Shown in pieces: positions 1 to 11,900 of a DNA stretch of 64,000 bases. Position numbers and translations under genes: made by a program. Each line of letters starts with the position of its first letter. Positions within the stretch are counted from its first letter, which is position 1. This DNA comes from Timema cristinae (Eukaryota; Arthropoda; Insecta; Phasmatodea; Timematidae). The stretch covers positions 31,612,821 through 31,676,820 of the forward strand of contig JBCFYV010000012.1 of the NCBI GenBank assembly GCA_039000515.1, given 5' to 3'. The notes below the pieces were generated by a model, which saw only the letters and a program-made list of their open reading frames with translations, did no database searches and was not told the origin of the DNA.

Positions 1-1533
1 GCTTTGTCACGGCAATGCAAGCGAAAAGCTTTAATCAAGTAGAATTCAAATTGGATGACAATATTGAATACATTTACAGGTCAAAGGCAATTTTAAAGCT
101 CTATTATGATATTAATGTGAAAATTGATATCAATTTTTAACAATTTGTTAAGTAATCGAATGATTTATAAGTGGAAATGCCAATATTATCTAAATTAAAT
201 AGCCTATGCTTACTATTGTGTTTTAATAATATATGATTAAGTACACTCCGTTGATATTGAAAGGTAGAAACTTATTGGCTCAGCCCATGTGGTATGCTAT
301 ACCTCCACACATGACGGCAAAATAGTTTGCCTAGCTACGCCCAAGGCTTAAGTTAGAGAGACGGTATTAAGTCCTTAAATTATTTATTGACTGTTTGGAA
401 GGAGTGATGGAGGAGGGGGGGGGGGGGGGGGGTGGTATGTCTTTTAGCGATACCCAAATGGTTTGATATACTAAATTCATTTTACTTTATTGTTATGATC
501 ATGATAAAATCAATAATTATTATTTACATACTAAGTTTATTAATTATGTTTGCTCTCCTTCATTAATATACAGGCTAGCATTTTTTTAGCTATTAAATAT
601 TTAAACATGTAAAACATTATTAAGGCACTGCTACCCACATTGATTGGTTTTGCATGTTAACATAAATTAGGTCTCCCCCTTTCTAGAATCTCCATTACTG
701 TGTATAGCTAATTTTAAATTTATTAGTGATTAATTAACATATTCCACACATGTAACATAAATAACTGATTAACTCTAAAAGATTTTTACTTTATTTGTAA
801 GAAGCTTAGTTTAAAAAAACTTATGTAATTTAAGGGTTCCAATCCTGATTTAAAATATTTTATATTATTTCCTGGGAGGAAAAAAAAAATTAATAAAATC
901 TTATCCATTGGGCATATTTTAGTTATAAAAGTGAATTTATTTGTTTGTTTTAAGTTATTATGACTTTGTTTAACTTTGTAGGACCACAGTTCAATTCCAT
1001 ACTTTATTTAATGTTACCATAGCGGCTACAATATAATTATTAGTAAAAAGCTTTAGTAATCAATACTTTGATTGAGAAAAGGTGTAGTTTAATAAGATTT
1101 ACGTTGATTATCATTTTCGAATAAATTTAATGTATAATGTTTACTGTGATTATTTTTGTCAAATCTGTTTTTTTATTAAATCAATTTTGGAAATCCAAAC
1201 AATAAAACAGGCTATGCCGTAAGCAAGTATTAATATAATATCAGAGTGAGGAGGTTTAAATAATAATTGAAAAGCAAGGATAAATATTGTATTTGGTTTA
1301 CGAGCTTAAAACCACTTTAAACAATATCTCTGCTTTTTTTAAGACTTTGAACGTAAATATATTTAAGTAAAAAAATATTGTAGTTCTGTACTGTTTTTAA
1401 GAATTTCCATCTATAGCCAAAGATACCAGGAACTTTATAATCGATTGCGGTGCAATTATTTCTATTCATCAGGATGGCTGTTAAGGGAGGATCTCGCATA
1501 CATACAGTCAGGGTTTGATTTTCTTTGAAGATA

Positions 1534-1990
1534 AAGCCGGATGTATTTATATCTGTAACATAGAATCCCTTGAACCACTTAACCGATTGTGGTGTGGTTT
1601 TTACTTTTGTACTGAACCAATATCTAGGCAGGTTTTAGCATTATTTGTGTATAAAAAGGTGTTTCAATGTGAGTCCCGGGAAGGGCCAGCCGATTATTTG
1701 TATACATTTATTGAACAACACAATCACTATGGGGTAGTTTTTATTATTCTACAGAGTATTTATCCAGGCATTTTTTAGTATAGTAATTATAATCGAGGGT
1801 TTTGATATGAGTCATGATGAAGTGTCAGCCGGATATTTGTATATAATCTATGGAACCACCTAACGGATTGTAATGTAGTTTTTTTGGGTAGAATATTTAT
1901 CCAAGCAAGTTTTAGCATGATTTATCATGTTTTTGAGTTGTGAGTCTCGGTGAAGGGCCAGCCGGATATTTGTGAACAAGTGATTTCCTA
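1534..1990. repeat. tandem ~140 bp units in the left foldback arm
   Basis: The marker AGCCGGATATTTG or a close variant recurs at 1534, 1688, 1827 and 1960, spacing 154, 139 and 133 bases. Between markers each unit carries TGGAACCACNTAACNGATTG-like, GTAGTTTTT-like and TATCCAGGCANNTTTTAG-like segments. The same units run in inverted order at 7000-7330 and 4622-4770. Confidence 0.7.
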
Positions 1991-2485
1991 ATTATTCTTT
2001 AGGATATCAACCAGGCAAATTGTAACATGATAGACTTAAGTTTTGGGCTTCAAGTCCCTACTATAAAAGATTTTGCCACCTTTACTACTAATTACTTGGG
2101 GAAAGTGATGAAAAAGAAACAAATTAAAGATAATGTAACCACATTTGCTTGGAGAGATGTTGGGAAAAATTTAGGAAAACGTGTTTCAATATTCCTGTCC
2201 AGGACTAGAACCTTGTTTCATCCATCACTGAAAATGGAACCATATGAGAAATGTTTGTCCGCATGAATACTGATGCAGTAGACTAAAGATTATTTAACAT
2301 ACTTCTTATAATATTTATTTTACTTTGTAATTCTGTTTAATATAAGATATTAAATTATTTTATTTTGTGAATGTTTTGAACAGATATCACACTGGTCTAT
2401 AATCTATTATTAATTTGAGGCTTTCTTTTTTAAATTCAATCAATGATATTTTTACTACAATGAGATTATCAACAACTCTCAGACT

Positions 2486-2745
2486 CGCTCCAGTGGCGTA
2501 GTTAGCTAACGCACTACTTTCCTGTTTAGCTCGACTGATGTGAACAAGGAGATTGAGGTTCTAATCTCACTCGGATTAACTGGGGTAGTTTTTCCTAAAT
2601 GTTTTGCCACTCTCACTCCACGCAAATGCGGGTTCACTTCCTCTAAATTCAACCTTTCCAATTCCTAGCCCATTAGATTAGAGTAATTAGTACTTAGGTG
2701 TATTACCAGTACAGGTAATAAGACGTGGTGCTAAAAAAACTCAAC
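2486..2745 (+). mobile_element. tRNA-derived SINE, family B
   Basis: The head contains a box A-like AGTGGCGTAGTTAGCTAACGC and a box B-like GAGGTTCTAATCTC, followed by a body with CACGCAAATGCGGGTTCAC. The 3' tail is GTAATAAGACGTGGTGCTAA followed by an A run. The copy at 48169-48432 aligns along its whole length. The tail is shared with SINE family A, although heads and bodies differ. This copy lies in the loop of the foldback element. Confidence 0.75.
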
Positions 2746-3725
2746 AATTGCTTTAAGCACTCTTTCCTTATCTTATTGATTTAAGACTGAAGGTTATCTG
2801 AGAAACAATGAAGTTTTCCTGGCACTCAAACATATTAATAACTAGTTCGTTCCTGTGTGTGCTAGCTAGCCGTGAATGTCTGCGTATAGCGTATAATAGT
2901 TAAATGGTGCTTGTCTAAAAGGAGGATTGGATCACATTATTCACTTTATCAAGTAATGCACTAGCAAAATGCTGACAGTTTCTAATGCAGTCAACATTCA
3001 TACATCTTCTAAGCATTTATGTTTTGCAGTAAGCAAACCGTTATTACTCCTTTCAAGTTAATTTCAAGACCAAATAAATGATAAACTATTATAATGATTT
3101 TTGAAAAACATTATAAGTTGTAGTAAGGAAACCATATTTAATCATAATTATAATAATAGAATTCAATATAAAGAATAGTTACAATGTGGGATAGAAAATA
3201 TGTTTTAAATGGAACTGAGTCTAAGATCAATTGAGAATTAAGATATGAATGCTGTCATTAATAACTAAGAAGCTATCAATATTGACAAAATTAGTCAAAA
3301 TTACAATATAACAAATTAATGAATAGAATTATGATATTAAAAGTGATGTAAAAGCAATGATTTGAATGTAGGATAGATAAATGATGTAAAAGATATTAAT
3401 CTTAGATTAGATGACAAGTTTAACGTTAAATTACTGTCCTTCACAAATTCTAAAGAGATCTTAACATGTTAAAAATGTGAGTTAATTCCCATATAATATA
3501 AAAATAAACATGTTAAAATACATGTAATAATAACACATTAGTCAAGTATAGTTGAATACACATTATGATGAAAAAATGACAAGTTAAAAAGTTAAGGTAG
3601 ACAGTTGTCAAATGGGAGAGAATAAAAATTAAATAAACATGAATTGAAAAATTTAATTCTATTCTTATCTTGAGATTGAAATTCCCTTGTTCCTTGTGAT
3701 GCTGAATGTGAATCAATCACTAATC

Positions 3726-3760
3726 TACATGTTTCGACGCGACGTCGGCATCATCCTCAG
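3726..3760 (-). ncRNA. hammerhead-ribozyme-like motif (Penelope-type minimal form)
   Basis: Reading the minus strand gives CTGAGGA, a hairpin, GAAAC, AT, GTA. This supplies the conserved core CUGANGA...GAAA with H17 = A. Stem II is GATGC/GCGTC (five pairs, one G-U) around a 7-base loop. Stem III is A-U and C-G closed by AT. Stem I can form six pairs between TTAGTC just upstream and GATTAG just downstream, two of them G-U. Such two-pair stem III hammerheads are known from Penelope-like retroelements. No protein remnant is attached here. Activity is not shown. Confidence 0.55.
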
Positions 3761-3865
3761 GACTAAATAGGACAAAATCAACTTAAGTTGTGGTGCAAGT
3801 AACCCAATGCTAGCCAATAGTATACAGACGTAAAACCAGAATGGGTGCTTTGTGGTGTTTATTTT

Positions 3866-3900
<35 letters not shown>

Positions 3901-4775
3901 ACGCGTCATTTGGGTCTGAACCTACATCATGTGGAATTATCTAAATTTACATATTACTATATTGCTTCCTTAAAAACAGGAATAAGCATATTTAAAGTGT
4001 TCTATGCCACAACTGTGAGCCAAAAACTATTTTAAAATGTTTAAACCTAAAATTTAAAAAAAATTATATGGTTTAAAGTAACCAATTTAGCGTGAAAAGC
4101 CCTATCTATAAATTAATATAGGCCTACATCAATAAATCCTTACATCTTTACTAATAGGGGTAGTATATGGGTGGTGATTAAAATTTACTAGTAAATTTAT
4201 GATTACGTGGATATTGTTATTTATTTTAAGATCAATTTACATTTAAAAATTAAATTTTTACTAATCCACAACCACGACTTAGCTAACAATATAGTTGGTT
4301 TTAAAAATATGATCATTCATATAAAAATATTTCTACCATCCTCAGAACATTGTGAGCGCCAAAATTTTCACTACCAGGCCTAACGGAACAACACAAGGAG
4401 ACAAACTTACACTAGATCTCGGTTTCAAACCAACTCCACTACCGCCGGGCTCATTTATTACACCTTGCTGCAAACCGGCAAACTATGTCATCGCTTGTAA
4501 GGCTACCACTTCACCGGGAACTCTCAGTCCAATCATATTGATATATATATACTAAAATTGAATGGATGAAATTCATACATATACAAATAATAGCACAATG
4601 GGCTAAAATGAACCATAAATACTAGACAACAGAAAAAATATCCTGTTGGAACTTCTTTGAGACTCACTCCAAAACACCTGATTTATCATGCTAAAACATG
4701 CCCAGATTAATATCCTACCAAAAAAGAAAACCTACAATGCAATAGGTTAAGTGGTTCCATATATATATATATATA

Positions 4776-6985
4776 CTGTATTGGCCCGAAAATAAGCCGC
4801 ATTTTTTTCCAAGAAAAAGCTCTCATAAATCTCTAATGCGGCCTATAATCGCACTCTTAGATAATACACATCCAATTTTGTACCTATAGGATATGCACGT
4901 TGTTAAATCGATATATCTCGCCACCGCTATTTAAAAATAAATGAACCTTGAAAGTTGACAAAATTATTAAAAAATATATGAACCATGACAGTTGGCAAAG
5001 TTATTTAAAATTAGATGAACCATGACAGTGAGCAAAGTTATTTAAAAATAGATGAAGAATTACTATCTTATTTGTGTGGACAATATTTGAGCCATAATGG
5101 CTGCAAAATAAAATTATTTTTTCAGCGCATTCTATCGGCATAATATCCTTTCGGTAAAGTGAGCTTTAATATTTCTAGTGAGATTTTGTTTCAGTATGTT
5201 GGTCAACATTTATTTTCATGTGAGAACAATAACTTGGTGCGTGTATTAAATTAGGAACATTTATTCTATTTATTTTATTCTAGTGCGTGTATTAAACTCG
5301 GAAGTGCAATATGACGGATCATGTCGAGAAAAAAGCTGGTTTTAGCCAGGGAATTAGACGAAGCTATGATGCCAATTTTAAATTAGCGGTGATAAACTAT
5401 GCAGAAACTACAAGTAATAGGGAAGCGGGAAGAAAATACGAAATTGATGAAAAAAACATACGTCGCTGGATTTTAGAAAAAAACAAACTTAAGAACGCCA
5501 TCTCAACGCGAAAAGCCTTTCGATGACCCAAGCATGGCCGAAATCCTGAAATTGATACGCGTGTTCTTTCTTTTGTAAAGGAAAAAAGACGTGATGGATG
5601 TCCAATAAGTCGCGACGTAATCAGATTGAAGGCACAAGAAATTGCAAGAGAGCTACAAGTGCCACATAGGGAATTCAAGGCAAGCCTTGGGTGGTGCCGA
5701 AGATTCATGCGCAGAAGTGATCTGTCACTAAGACGAAGAACTTCTCTAGCGTAAAAGTTGCCCACTGACTACGCGGAGAAATTGGTGAAATATCAACGAT
5801 TTGTAATTAGTCTCCGTAAACAAAATGACTATCTTCTTAGTCAGATTGGAAACGCCGATGAAACACCTGTGTATTTCGACATGCCAAGTAATACTTGCGT
5901 GGATGAAAAGGGATCCAAATCTATTGTTGTAAAGACCACTGGCAATGAAAAATTGCGCATTACAGCTATCTTAGCTGTAACTGCTGATGGTAGGAAGCTA
6001 CCCCCGTATATAATTTTAAGAAGAAATACCCTCCCGAAAGAAACCCTGCCAGTGGAATCATTGTCAGGTGTCAAGAGAAGGGGTGGATGACAGCAGAATT
6101 AATGTGCGATTGGCTAGCAGTGGTGTGGAATAGAAGGCCTGGAGCTCTTCTAAAAAAGCGGGCAATGCTAGTGCTTGATGCATTCAAAGGGCATCTTACT
6201 CCAGATGTAAAAATAAAGTCAAGGCAACAAATTCAGATCTTGTTGTTATTCCAGGCAGTTTGACTTCACAACTACAAGTCCTTGATGTGGTTGTGAATAA
6301 ACCCTTCAAGGATAACCTCCGAAGAGAGTATTCAGATTGGCTTTTGTCAGGAGATCATCCCCTAACCCCTAGTGGCAAAATTAAGAAGCCTTCGTTGAAC
6401 CTGCTTTGCAAGTGGATATTAACTGCTTGGGGAAGGATATCTGCCGAATCCATTGTCCACGGATTTAAGAAATGCTGCCTATCCAATAAGATGGATGGCA
6501 CAGAAGATGATATTTTGTGGGAGGAACATCCAGAGGAGACCAATGAGAGTGAAGAAAGTGACACTGATGAGAGCAGTGATGAATAATTTTTAATTCCTCT
6601 CAAAGTGTCTCATTGTTGGCCTATTTTTTTCAGTGATCACATTTTAAGTGTATCATTATTTTTTAATTTCCAAGTGGCCTCATTTTGAATATGAACAACT
6701 TACCTTTTTTTTCCTAAGCGATTCAATTTGAGTATGAATAACTTACTCTTTTATTTCCAAGTGACATTATTTTAAGTGTAAATATTGTGAGTTTTTTCTA
6801 TGAAAGGAATTTTATTTAAGTAACCTAATTTTAAGTATAAGCACCTACCATTAAACAATTTCTATTTTCAAATGATTTAATACACTGATCATATTCAATT
6901 GGGAATATTGTTTTTCCTCTAAAAGTTGTCGAAAATTTGGGGTGCGGCCTATATTCGGGGGCGGCCTATTTTCGGGCCAATACGA
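4776..6985 (+). mobile_element. pogo-like (Tc1/mariner superfamily) DNA transposon
   Basis: Terminal inverted repeats share GTATTGGCCCGAAAATA followed by (A/G)GCCGC, at about 4778 and about 6983. The element lies in a TA-dinucleotide run within the right foldback arm, so a TA target duplication is compatible but cannot be told from the run. Inside is a degraded pogo-type transposase at 5311-6586. Subterminal repeats of the GCGGCCTA motif are seen at 4839 and 6943. Confidence 0.85.
5311..6586 (+). pseudogene. pogo-family transposase pseudogene
   Basis: Pogo-family transposases cut and paste TA-flanked elements with a DDE/D catalytic triad. A psq/CENP-B-type helix-turn-helix region opens it (YDANFKLAVINYAE, then EIDEKNIRRWI), followed by a second DNA-binding part (SRDVIRLKAQEIA, GWCRRFMRR). 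Catalytic segments follow: NADETPVYFD with the first Asp, LVLDAFKGHLTPDV with the second, and LQVLDVVVNKPFKD with the third. The C-terminus is acidic (EESDTDESSDE). It is broken by an in-frame TGA at 5524, a TAA at 5752, and frame changes near 6050-6090 and near 6220-6260, so no protein is made. The nearest cellular relatives are domesticated POGK/JRK-like proteins. Confidence 0.85.
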
Positions 6986-8305
6986 TATATATATACACAC
7001 ACATATACACAAATATCCAGCTGACACTTCACCAGGACTCACACCAAAACTTCAGAATATAATTATTATTCTAAAAAATGCCTGAATAAATACTCTAGAG
7101 AATAATAAAAACTACACCACAATAATTGTGTGGTCCCATAAATGTATTCAAGCAATTGGCTGGCCCTTCCCCGGGACTCACATCGAAACACCTGTTTATA
7201 CACAAATAATGCTAAAACCTGCCTGGATATTGGTTCAGTACAAAAGTAAAAACCGCACCACAATCGGTTAAGTGGTTCCAGAAATTCTAAGTTACAGATA
7301 TAAATAAATCCAGCCGTATCTTTAACAGAAAATCAAACCCTGACTATGTATGCGAGATACTCCCTTAGCAGATATCCCAATGAATAGAAATGAATGCACT
7401 GCAATTGGTTATGAAGTTTCAGGTATCTTTGGCTATAGACAGAAATTCATAAAAACCGTATAGTACTACAGTATTTTTACTTAAATATATTTACATTCTA
7501 AACCTTAAAAACTTGTACTAATAGTTATATTGTGGCCGTTATGGTAACATTAAATATAGAACGGACTCGAACTATGGTCCTGCAAAGTAATACACAGTCA
7601 TAATAGCTTTGAAGAAACAAATAAATTCACTTTTATAACTAAAATATTTCCAATGGATAAAATTATATCAAATGTATTTTTTTTATCTAACCCAGAAATA
7701 ATTTTGTGTAAAATATTTTAAATCAGGATTGGGACCCTTAAATTATATAATTTTTTTTAACTCAGCTATTACAAATAAAGTAAAAATCTTTTAGAGTTAA
7801 TTTGTTATTTATGTTACATGTGTGAAATATAATATTAATATTAATAAATTTATAATTAGCTATACACAGTAATGAAGATTCTGAAAAGGGGTAGACTTAC
7901 TTTATGTTACCATGTAAAAACAATCAATGTGGGTAGCAGTCCCCAAATTATGTTTGACGTGGTTAAATATTTAATAGCTAAAAAAAATCCAGCTCGTATG
8001 TTAATGAGAGCAAACATAATTAATTAACTTAGTATATAAATAATAATTATTTATTGTATCATGATCAGAACAATAAAGTAAAATTAATTTAGTATATCAA
8101 ACCATTTGGGCATCGCTAAAAGACATAACCCCCCTCCTCCATCACTCCTTCCAGTCAATAATAATTTAAGGACTTAATACCTTCTCTAACTTAAGCCTTG
8201 GGCGTAGCTAGGCAAACTATTTGCCGTCATGTGTGGAGGTATAGCATACCACGCGAGCTGAACCAATAAGTTTCTACCTTTCAATCTCGACGGAGTGTAC
8301 TTAAT

Positions 8306-8356
8306 CAAACTCGGACCTTTGGCTTAGTACACTAATGCTCTAACCCCTGAGCTACC
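8306..8356 (-). repeat. tRNA-like SINE head fragment
   Basis: On the minus strand TAGCTCAGGGGTTAGAGC resembles a Pol III box A, followed by a diverged box B-like GAGTTTGATTAAG that runs directly into the end of the foldback arm. It lacks a complete cloverleaf, so it is treated as a SINE-derived fragment rather than a tRNA gene. Confidence 0.45.
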
Positions 8357-8538
8357 AGGAATCGTCACGTGCCCAGGGTCATTCTTCACTCATATTTTAA
8401 GGCAGAGTCTATGATGGGCGTGCGGATATTATCGGCTACTAAATCACATAAAGTAGCTGATGATTTCTGCATGTCCATCATAGACTCTGCTTAAAATATG
8501 AGTGAAGAATGACCCTGGGCAAGGGACAATTCCTGGAA
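8353..8538. mobile_element. short hairpin MITE-like inverted repeat
   Basis: An arm of about 48 bases beginning GCCCAGGGTCATTCTTCACT at 8371 is repeated inverted, ending at 8520, around a loop of about 50 bases. Near-perfect complementarity covers the ATATTTTAAG(G)CAGAGTCTATGATGG part. Weaker pairing extends outward to CCAGGAAT(C/T)GTC on both sides. No coding capacity. No superfamily could be assigned. Confidence 0.65.
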
Positions 8539-8778
8539 GTTTTTTTTCCCTCAAAATTGTTACAATGCAAGATTCCCCTTAATGTGTTTGGCTTCAAAAA
8601 ATATATACACTTTTGACTGGTCCGGAAAAAAATAATAATAATAATAAAAGAAAAAAAAGGCTTCGATAATTACAAAGTTTCGCCATTCTGAGTTTAATAT
8701 TGAAGATAAAATTAAAAATGCCCTTGAATTCAGACTGTGAGTAAGGGAGAGTTGTGAGAAGTGCAGGTTAAAACTCAC

Positions 8779-8954
8779 CAGGGATATAACAGAGAATATG
8801 GTATGGTGGTGTGCCTGGTGCCAAGCTGAAGTTTCCCACCCTCTGGCCATGGATCTTGTGCGCTTCAGACTCAAAGTTGGCATCTTCATAAAATAGCACA
8901 TCGTTGTTGAGGCTGCGGGCGCATATCTTCTCATCTGAGCTCCATTGAGGTGCC
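8779..8954 (-). CDS. EIF2A: eIF2A coding exon 5
   Basis: The exon is 176 bases, with acceptor ATGTGTAG and donor GTGAGTTT. It encodes [19 protein letters not shown] and ends [13 protein letters not shown]. This is the most recognisable exon of the gene. It ends in phase 1, so at least one further exon is required to the left. Confidence 0.95.
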
Positions 8955-11900
8955 CTACACATTTAGAATAGTTTTAAATAAGACAAAAATCCTTCAAGTC
9001 TATGTATCTCTTGATTGTTGCATCTTTACCAAAGTTGAACAGACATTTAATGAGATTTTTTTTAAATATAAATGTCTTAAATATAGGCCTACAAAATATT
9101 AAGAGTTATTACATACTCTGAAGTTGTTTCACACTTGGAATGAAACCAATATGGCAAAAAATTGCATATATTTAAATTTAAAAGACAAGAGTTTGTACAC
9201 TTTTATAAATAATGTATAATATAGCTTAAATACTTTTTTTTGTATGTGCAATGTATCTTACCAGCCATCTGAGCTAACCACATGTTAAAAGTAATGTGGT
9301 GAGGATTAGGAAGGCAAAACATATATAAAATATACCCATATTTGTATGGAGGAACAGTGGGAAGTCATTTAGGAAGAACAAATCAAGTACACCCAGAATG
9401 GAATGAAACACCTTACTTCCCTGTCACCAGCAATAAGGTATATTGTAGAGAGTGATGCCTTAGACTGTGTAACCACTAAATATGGGCTTAAAATATACTA
9501 CAGCCAGCACAAATTATAGAGTTATTTTAATCATTTTCAGGTTTTGCTTACTGTGAAATAAAGGCAAAGTGATCTCACTAATGAACTTACCAGCCAATTT
9601 GTCGTTTTTGCATAAACTCCTTGACAAGCTCTCCTGTCTCGACTCGCCAGATATGCAAGTTGGGACCAGGAGTCGGGTTTGTGGGGGTAACTGAAAACAA
9701 GTTCACTCTCAAACTTTGTATTTTTTTAATTTGGGGTATTTAATGTGAATTTTATGGATACTTAAGAATACTTAGCTCAACATAATTCTAGAACAAATAG
9801 AGCAACCTGTCCTTGAGTTGTTAATTCATCAGAGTGAAATAGGAAAACTCAATTTAATCGAATGATAAATTTTTCAACCACATCAGGAATTAAACCAGTA
9901 TTAATGTGCACTACCCAGTGAGCAAAGATATTCTGGTATTTAATAATTAGCAATGGTCAAAATTGTACTACAGGCAAGGTATGAAAAAATGTTTGTGACT
10001 GGGAGTTAATTATCAAAGTGTGCAAATAGACACTAAGAGAACCTAAGATAAGATTAAAACATTACAGTAGACCCTAAAGCTAGGCTAATGAAGGCCTCAC
10101 CCATTCCTTATGGCTAATTATATCATACAATATTTAATTTTTCTATATTATTTCTTACTATTTGTATTGGGCTATCCACACATTCACATAAATGGTGCAG
10201 TGTAAAGTGGTCAGGGTTTTAGACCCTTAGCTCTCGACCATTTCATATATATTAGTTGCCATTGTTTATTTTGTTCATTTAATACCATTCTTAAAACCAC
10301 TAAATTCACTATGGTTGTAATAGCCTTGTAAGTGCCCAGTATTTATAATATTCAAAAACATTTTATATATAGTTTTACAAAATCCCCCCCCGTTAAGATT
10401 ATTAGAATCATGTTAATATAATCAAGCTATTGAGAGTACTATACTTAAAATACATTATTGTTTAACAATCAGTTAGGCCTGTTTAATAAATAGCCTTCAG
10501 CATCTTCAATGTATTATTTTTTTCTAGACCTAATTTAATCACTATATTACTAAATTAGTTCAAATGTTTAATGATAAGAACGTGTGGGGTTTTATGTTAA
10601 TTATAAGTGGTTCAAAGTTGTAAGCAATATATGTTCTAAATTTCAATTCACTAACTTCATTTTAGGCCTTAAACTTTTAAATCTAGTAGTTTTCATTCTT
10701 GTTAAGTCTTTGTTGAAATTATAGCAGTAACTAAATTTAATACTTTTACCTTTCACTTTTAAGCATCGTGCTGTTTTATTTTATCTGTACCCGGAAGCTG
10801 TGAGATGCACGTGTGGCTTCACAGTGGTAAGGGGAGGTTTGGCACGAACAGCTAGCCAATCAGCACATCTGATTTAGCGTCTGTGTTTGATCCTAGGTGA
10901 AAGGGAAGCGTTAGCAGCAGGACACTTGCTGGCTAGTTCGCGAGCTAGGAAGACGTACTAAGAGATATGAATAGTCGTTCTTTTTGTGTTGGCTTTAGGC
11001 TCTTTAGAGATGTATTGAAGAAAAGAGAGACCACAATGCGGCTAAATTAGCACAACATTAACAATATGTCTAACTTCAAGTACTAATTAAACTTTTTCTT
11101 TTCATATGTAATTAGTGTTTTAAAATGTAATAAAATGACTATTAACTTTTCTCCAAAATAAAACTTCTGAATCAACCTAATCAAATTTAATCTCTTTTTT
11201 CGACTACGTTCTCCACCCCCCCCCCATTATCTAATTAACCCCGAGAAGCTCTACTGAACCCACTGGCTGCCGTGGATAAGATCTAAAGAAGAAGATGGAG
11301 AGGAGGAAAGTTTGACTAGTTAGAGCTGGGATGAAGAAAGTAGAATTTAGAGAAAATGCAGCCACACTTGCAGGTAGACACAATGGAAAACCATTTAGAC
11401 AAAACACCTTAAGTAAACACAAATGGGATTTGAAACCCTGATCTCCACTATCAGTCAATCCAGTCTATTGCAATCAACGCCTTAAATGAATATTTTCTAA
11501 ATTTTCGCTAGATATCTACCAGTAGAGGTCATAGCCTAACTTTCAGGTCTTCATAAAAAAATTAAAAAATACCAGTTACCTTAATACAAATGGTTATTTC
11601 AAATTTTAATACCGCACTCATGGTAAAATAAACTTCTAAGGTGGGTTATCAGATTAGAATGAAATATTTTGTGCAAAAAAACATTTTCTAAGTGATTTTA
11701 GTACATAAAGTTATATAAAATATAATAACAATTTAATGTTTTTTCATGCAAAAAAAATTTACCAAATATATTTTAGCTTTAATTCAGCTTTGAATTTCAT
11801 ATAGTTGATTCAGGGTTGCTTTGAATTAAAAAGGTGGCCTTGGCATACTATTATTAAATATAACACAGTAAGTCTTGCTATAACGTTACCTATTAGAACG

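Larger units (their letters stand above)
235..8306. mobile_element. foldback-like element with long tandem-repeat inverted arms
   Basis: The left arm (235 to about 1990) and right arm (8306 back to about 4622, minus the pogo-like insertion 4776-6985) are inverted copies, roughly 1.5-1.75 kb each. The outer ends both read GATTAAGTACACTCCG. Inner parts of both arms consist of imperfect 133-154 bp tandem units. Long inverted arms built partly of tandem units, around a non-coding loop, are the architecture of foldback-type DNA transposons; no transposase of its own was found, so this would be non-autonomous. Target duplications were not identified. It could instead be a large inverted duplication of another repeat. 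Confidence 0.65.
1..8778. other. eIF2A intron 5 (partial), repeat-filled
   Basis: No eIF2A exon was found here. Bases 1-234 show no recognisable gene or repeat. Bases 235-8306 are the foldback-like element with its nested insertions; its loop parts at 2040-2480, 2770-3500 and 3800-4600 are AT-rich and unrecognised apart from the SINE, the ribozyme-like motif and a (TG)n run at 3879-3900. Bases 8539-8778 are unique AT-rich intron. Confidence 0.5.

Noticed and set aside
2027..2266. 79-codon ORF (DFATFTTNYLGKVMKK)
   Set aside because: Not recognised, lies in the foldback loop, and lacks supporting signals; chance ORF cannot be excluded.
3841..4035. 64-codon ORF starting in VCVCVC
   Set aside because: It is a translation of the (TG)n microsatellite.
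10785..10960. Possible promoter with CCAAT-like site
   Set aside because: Lies inside an eIF2A intron, with no TATA/initiator pair and no ORF following.
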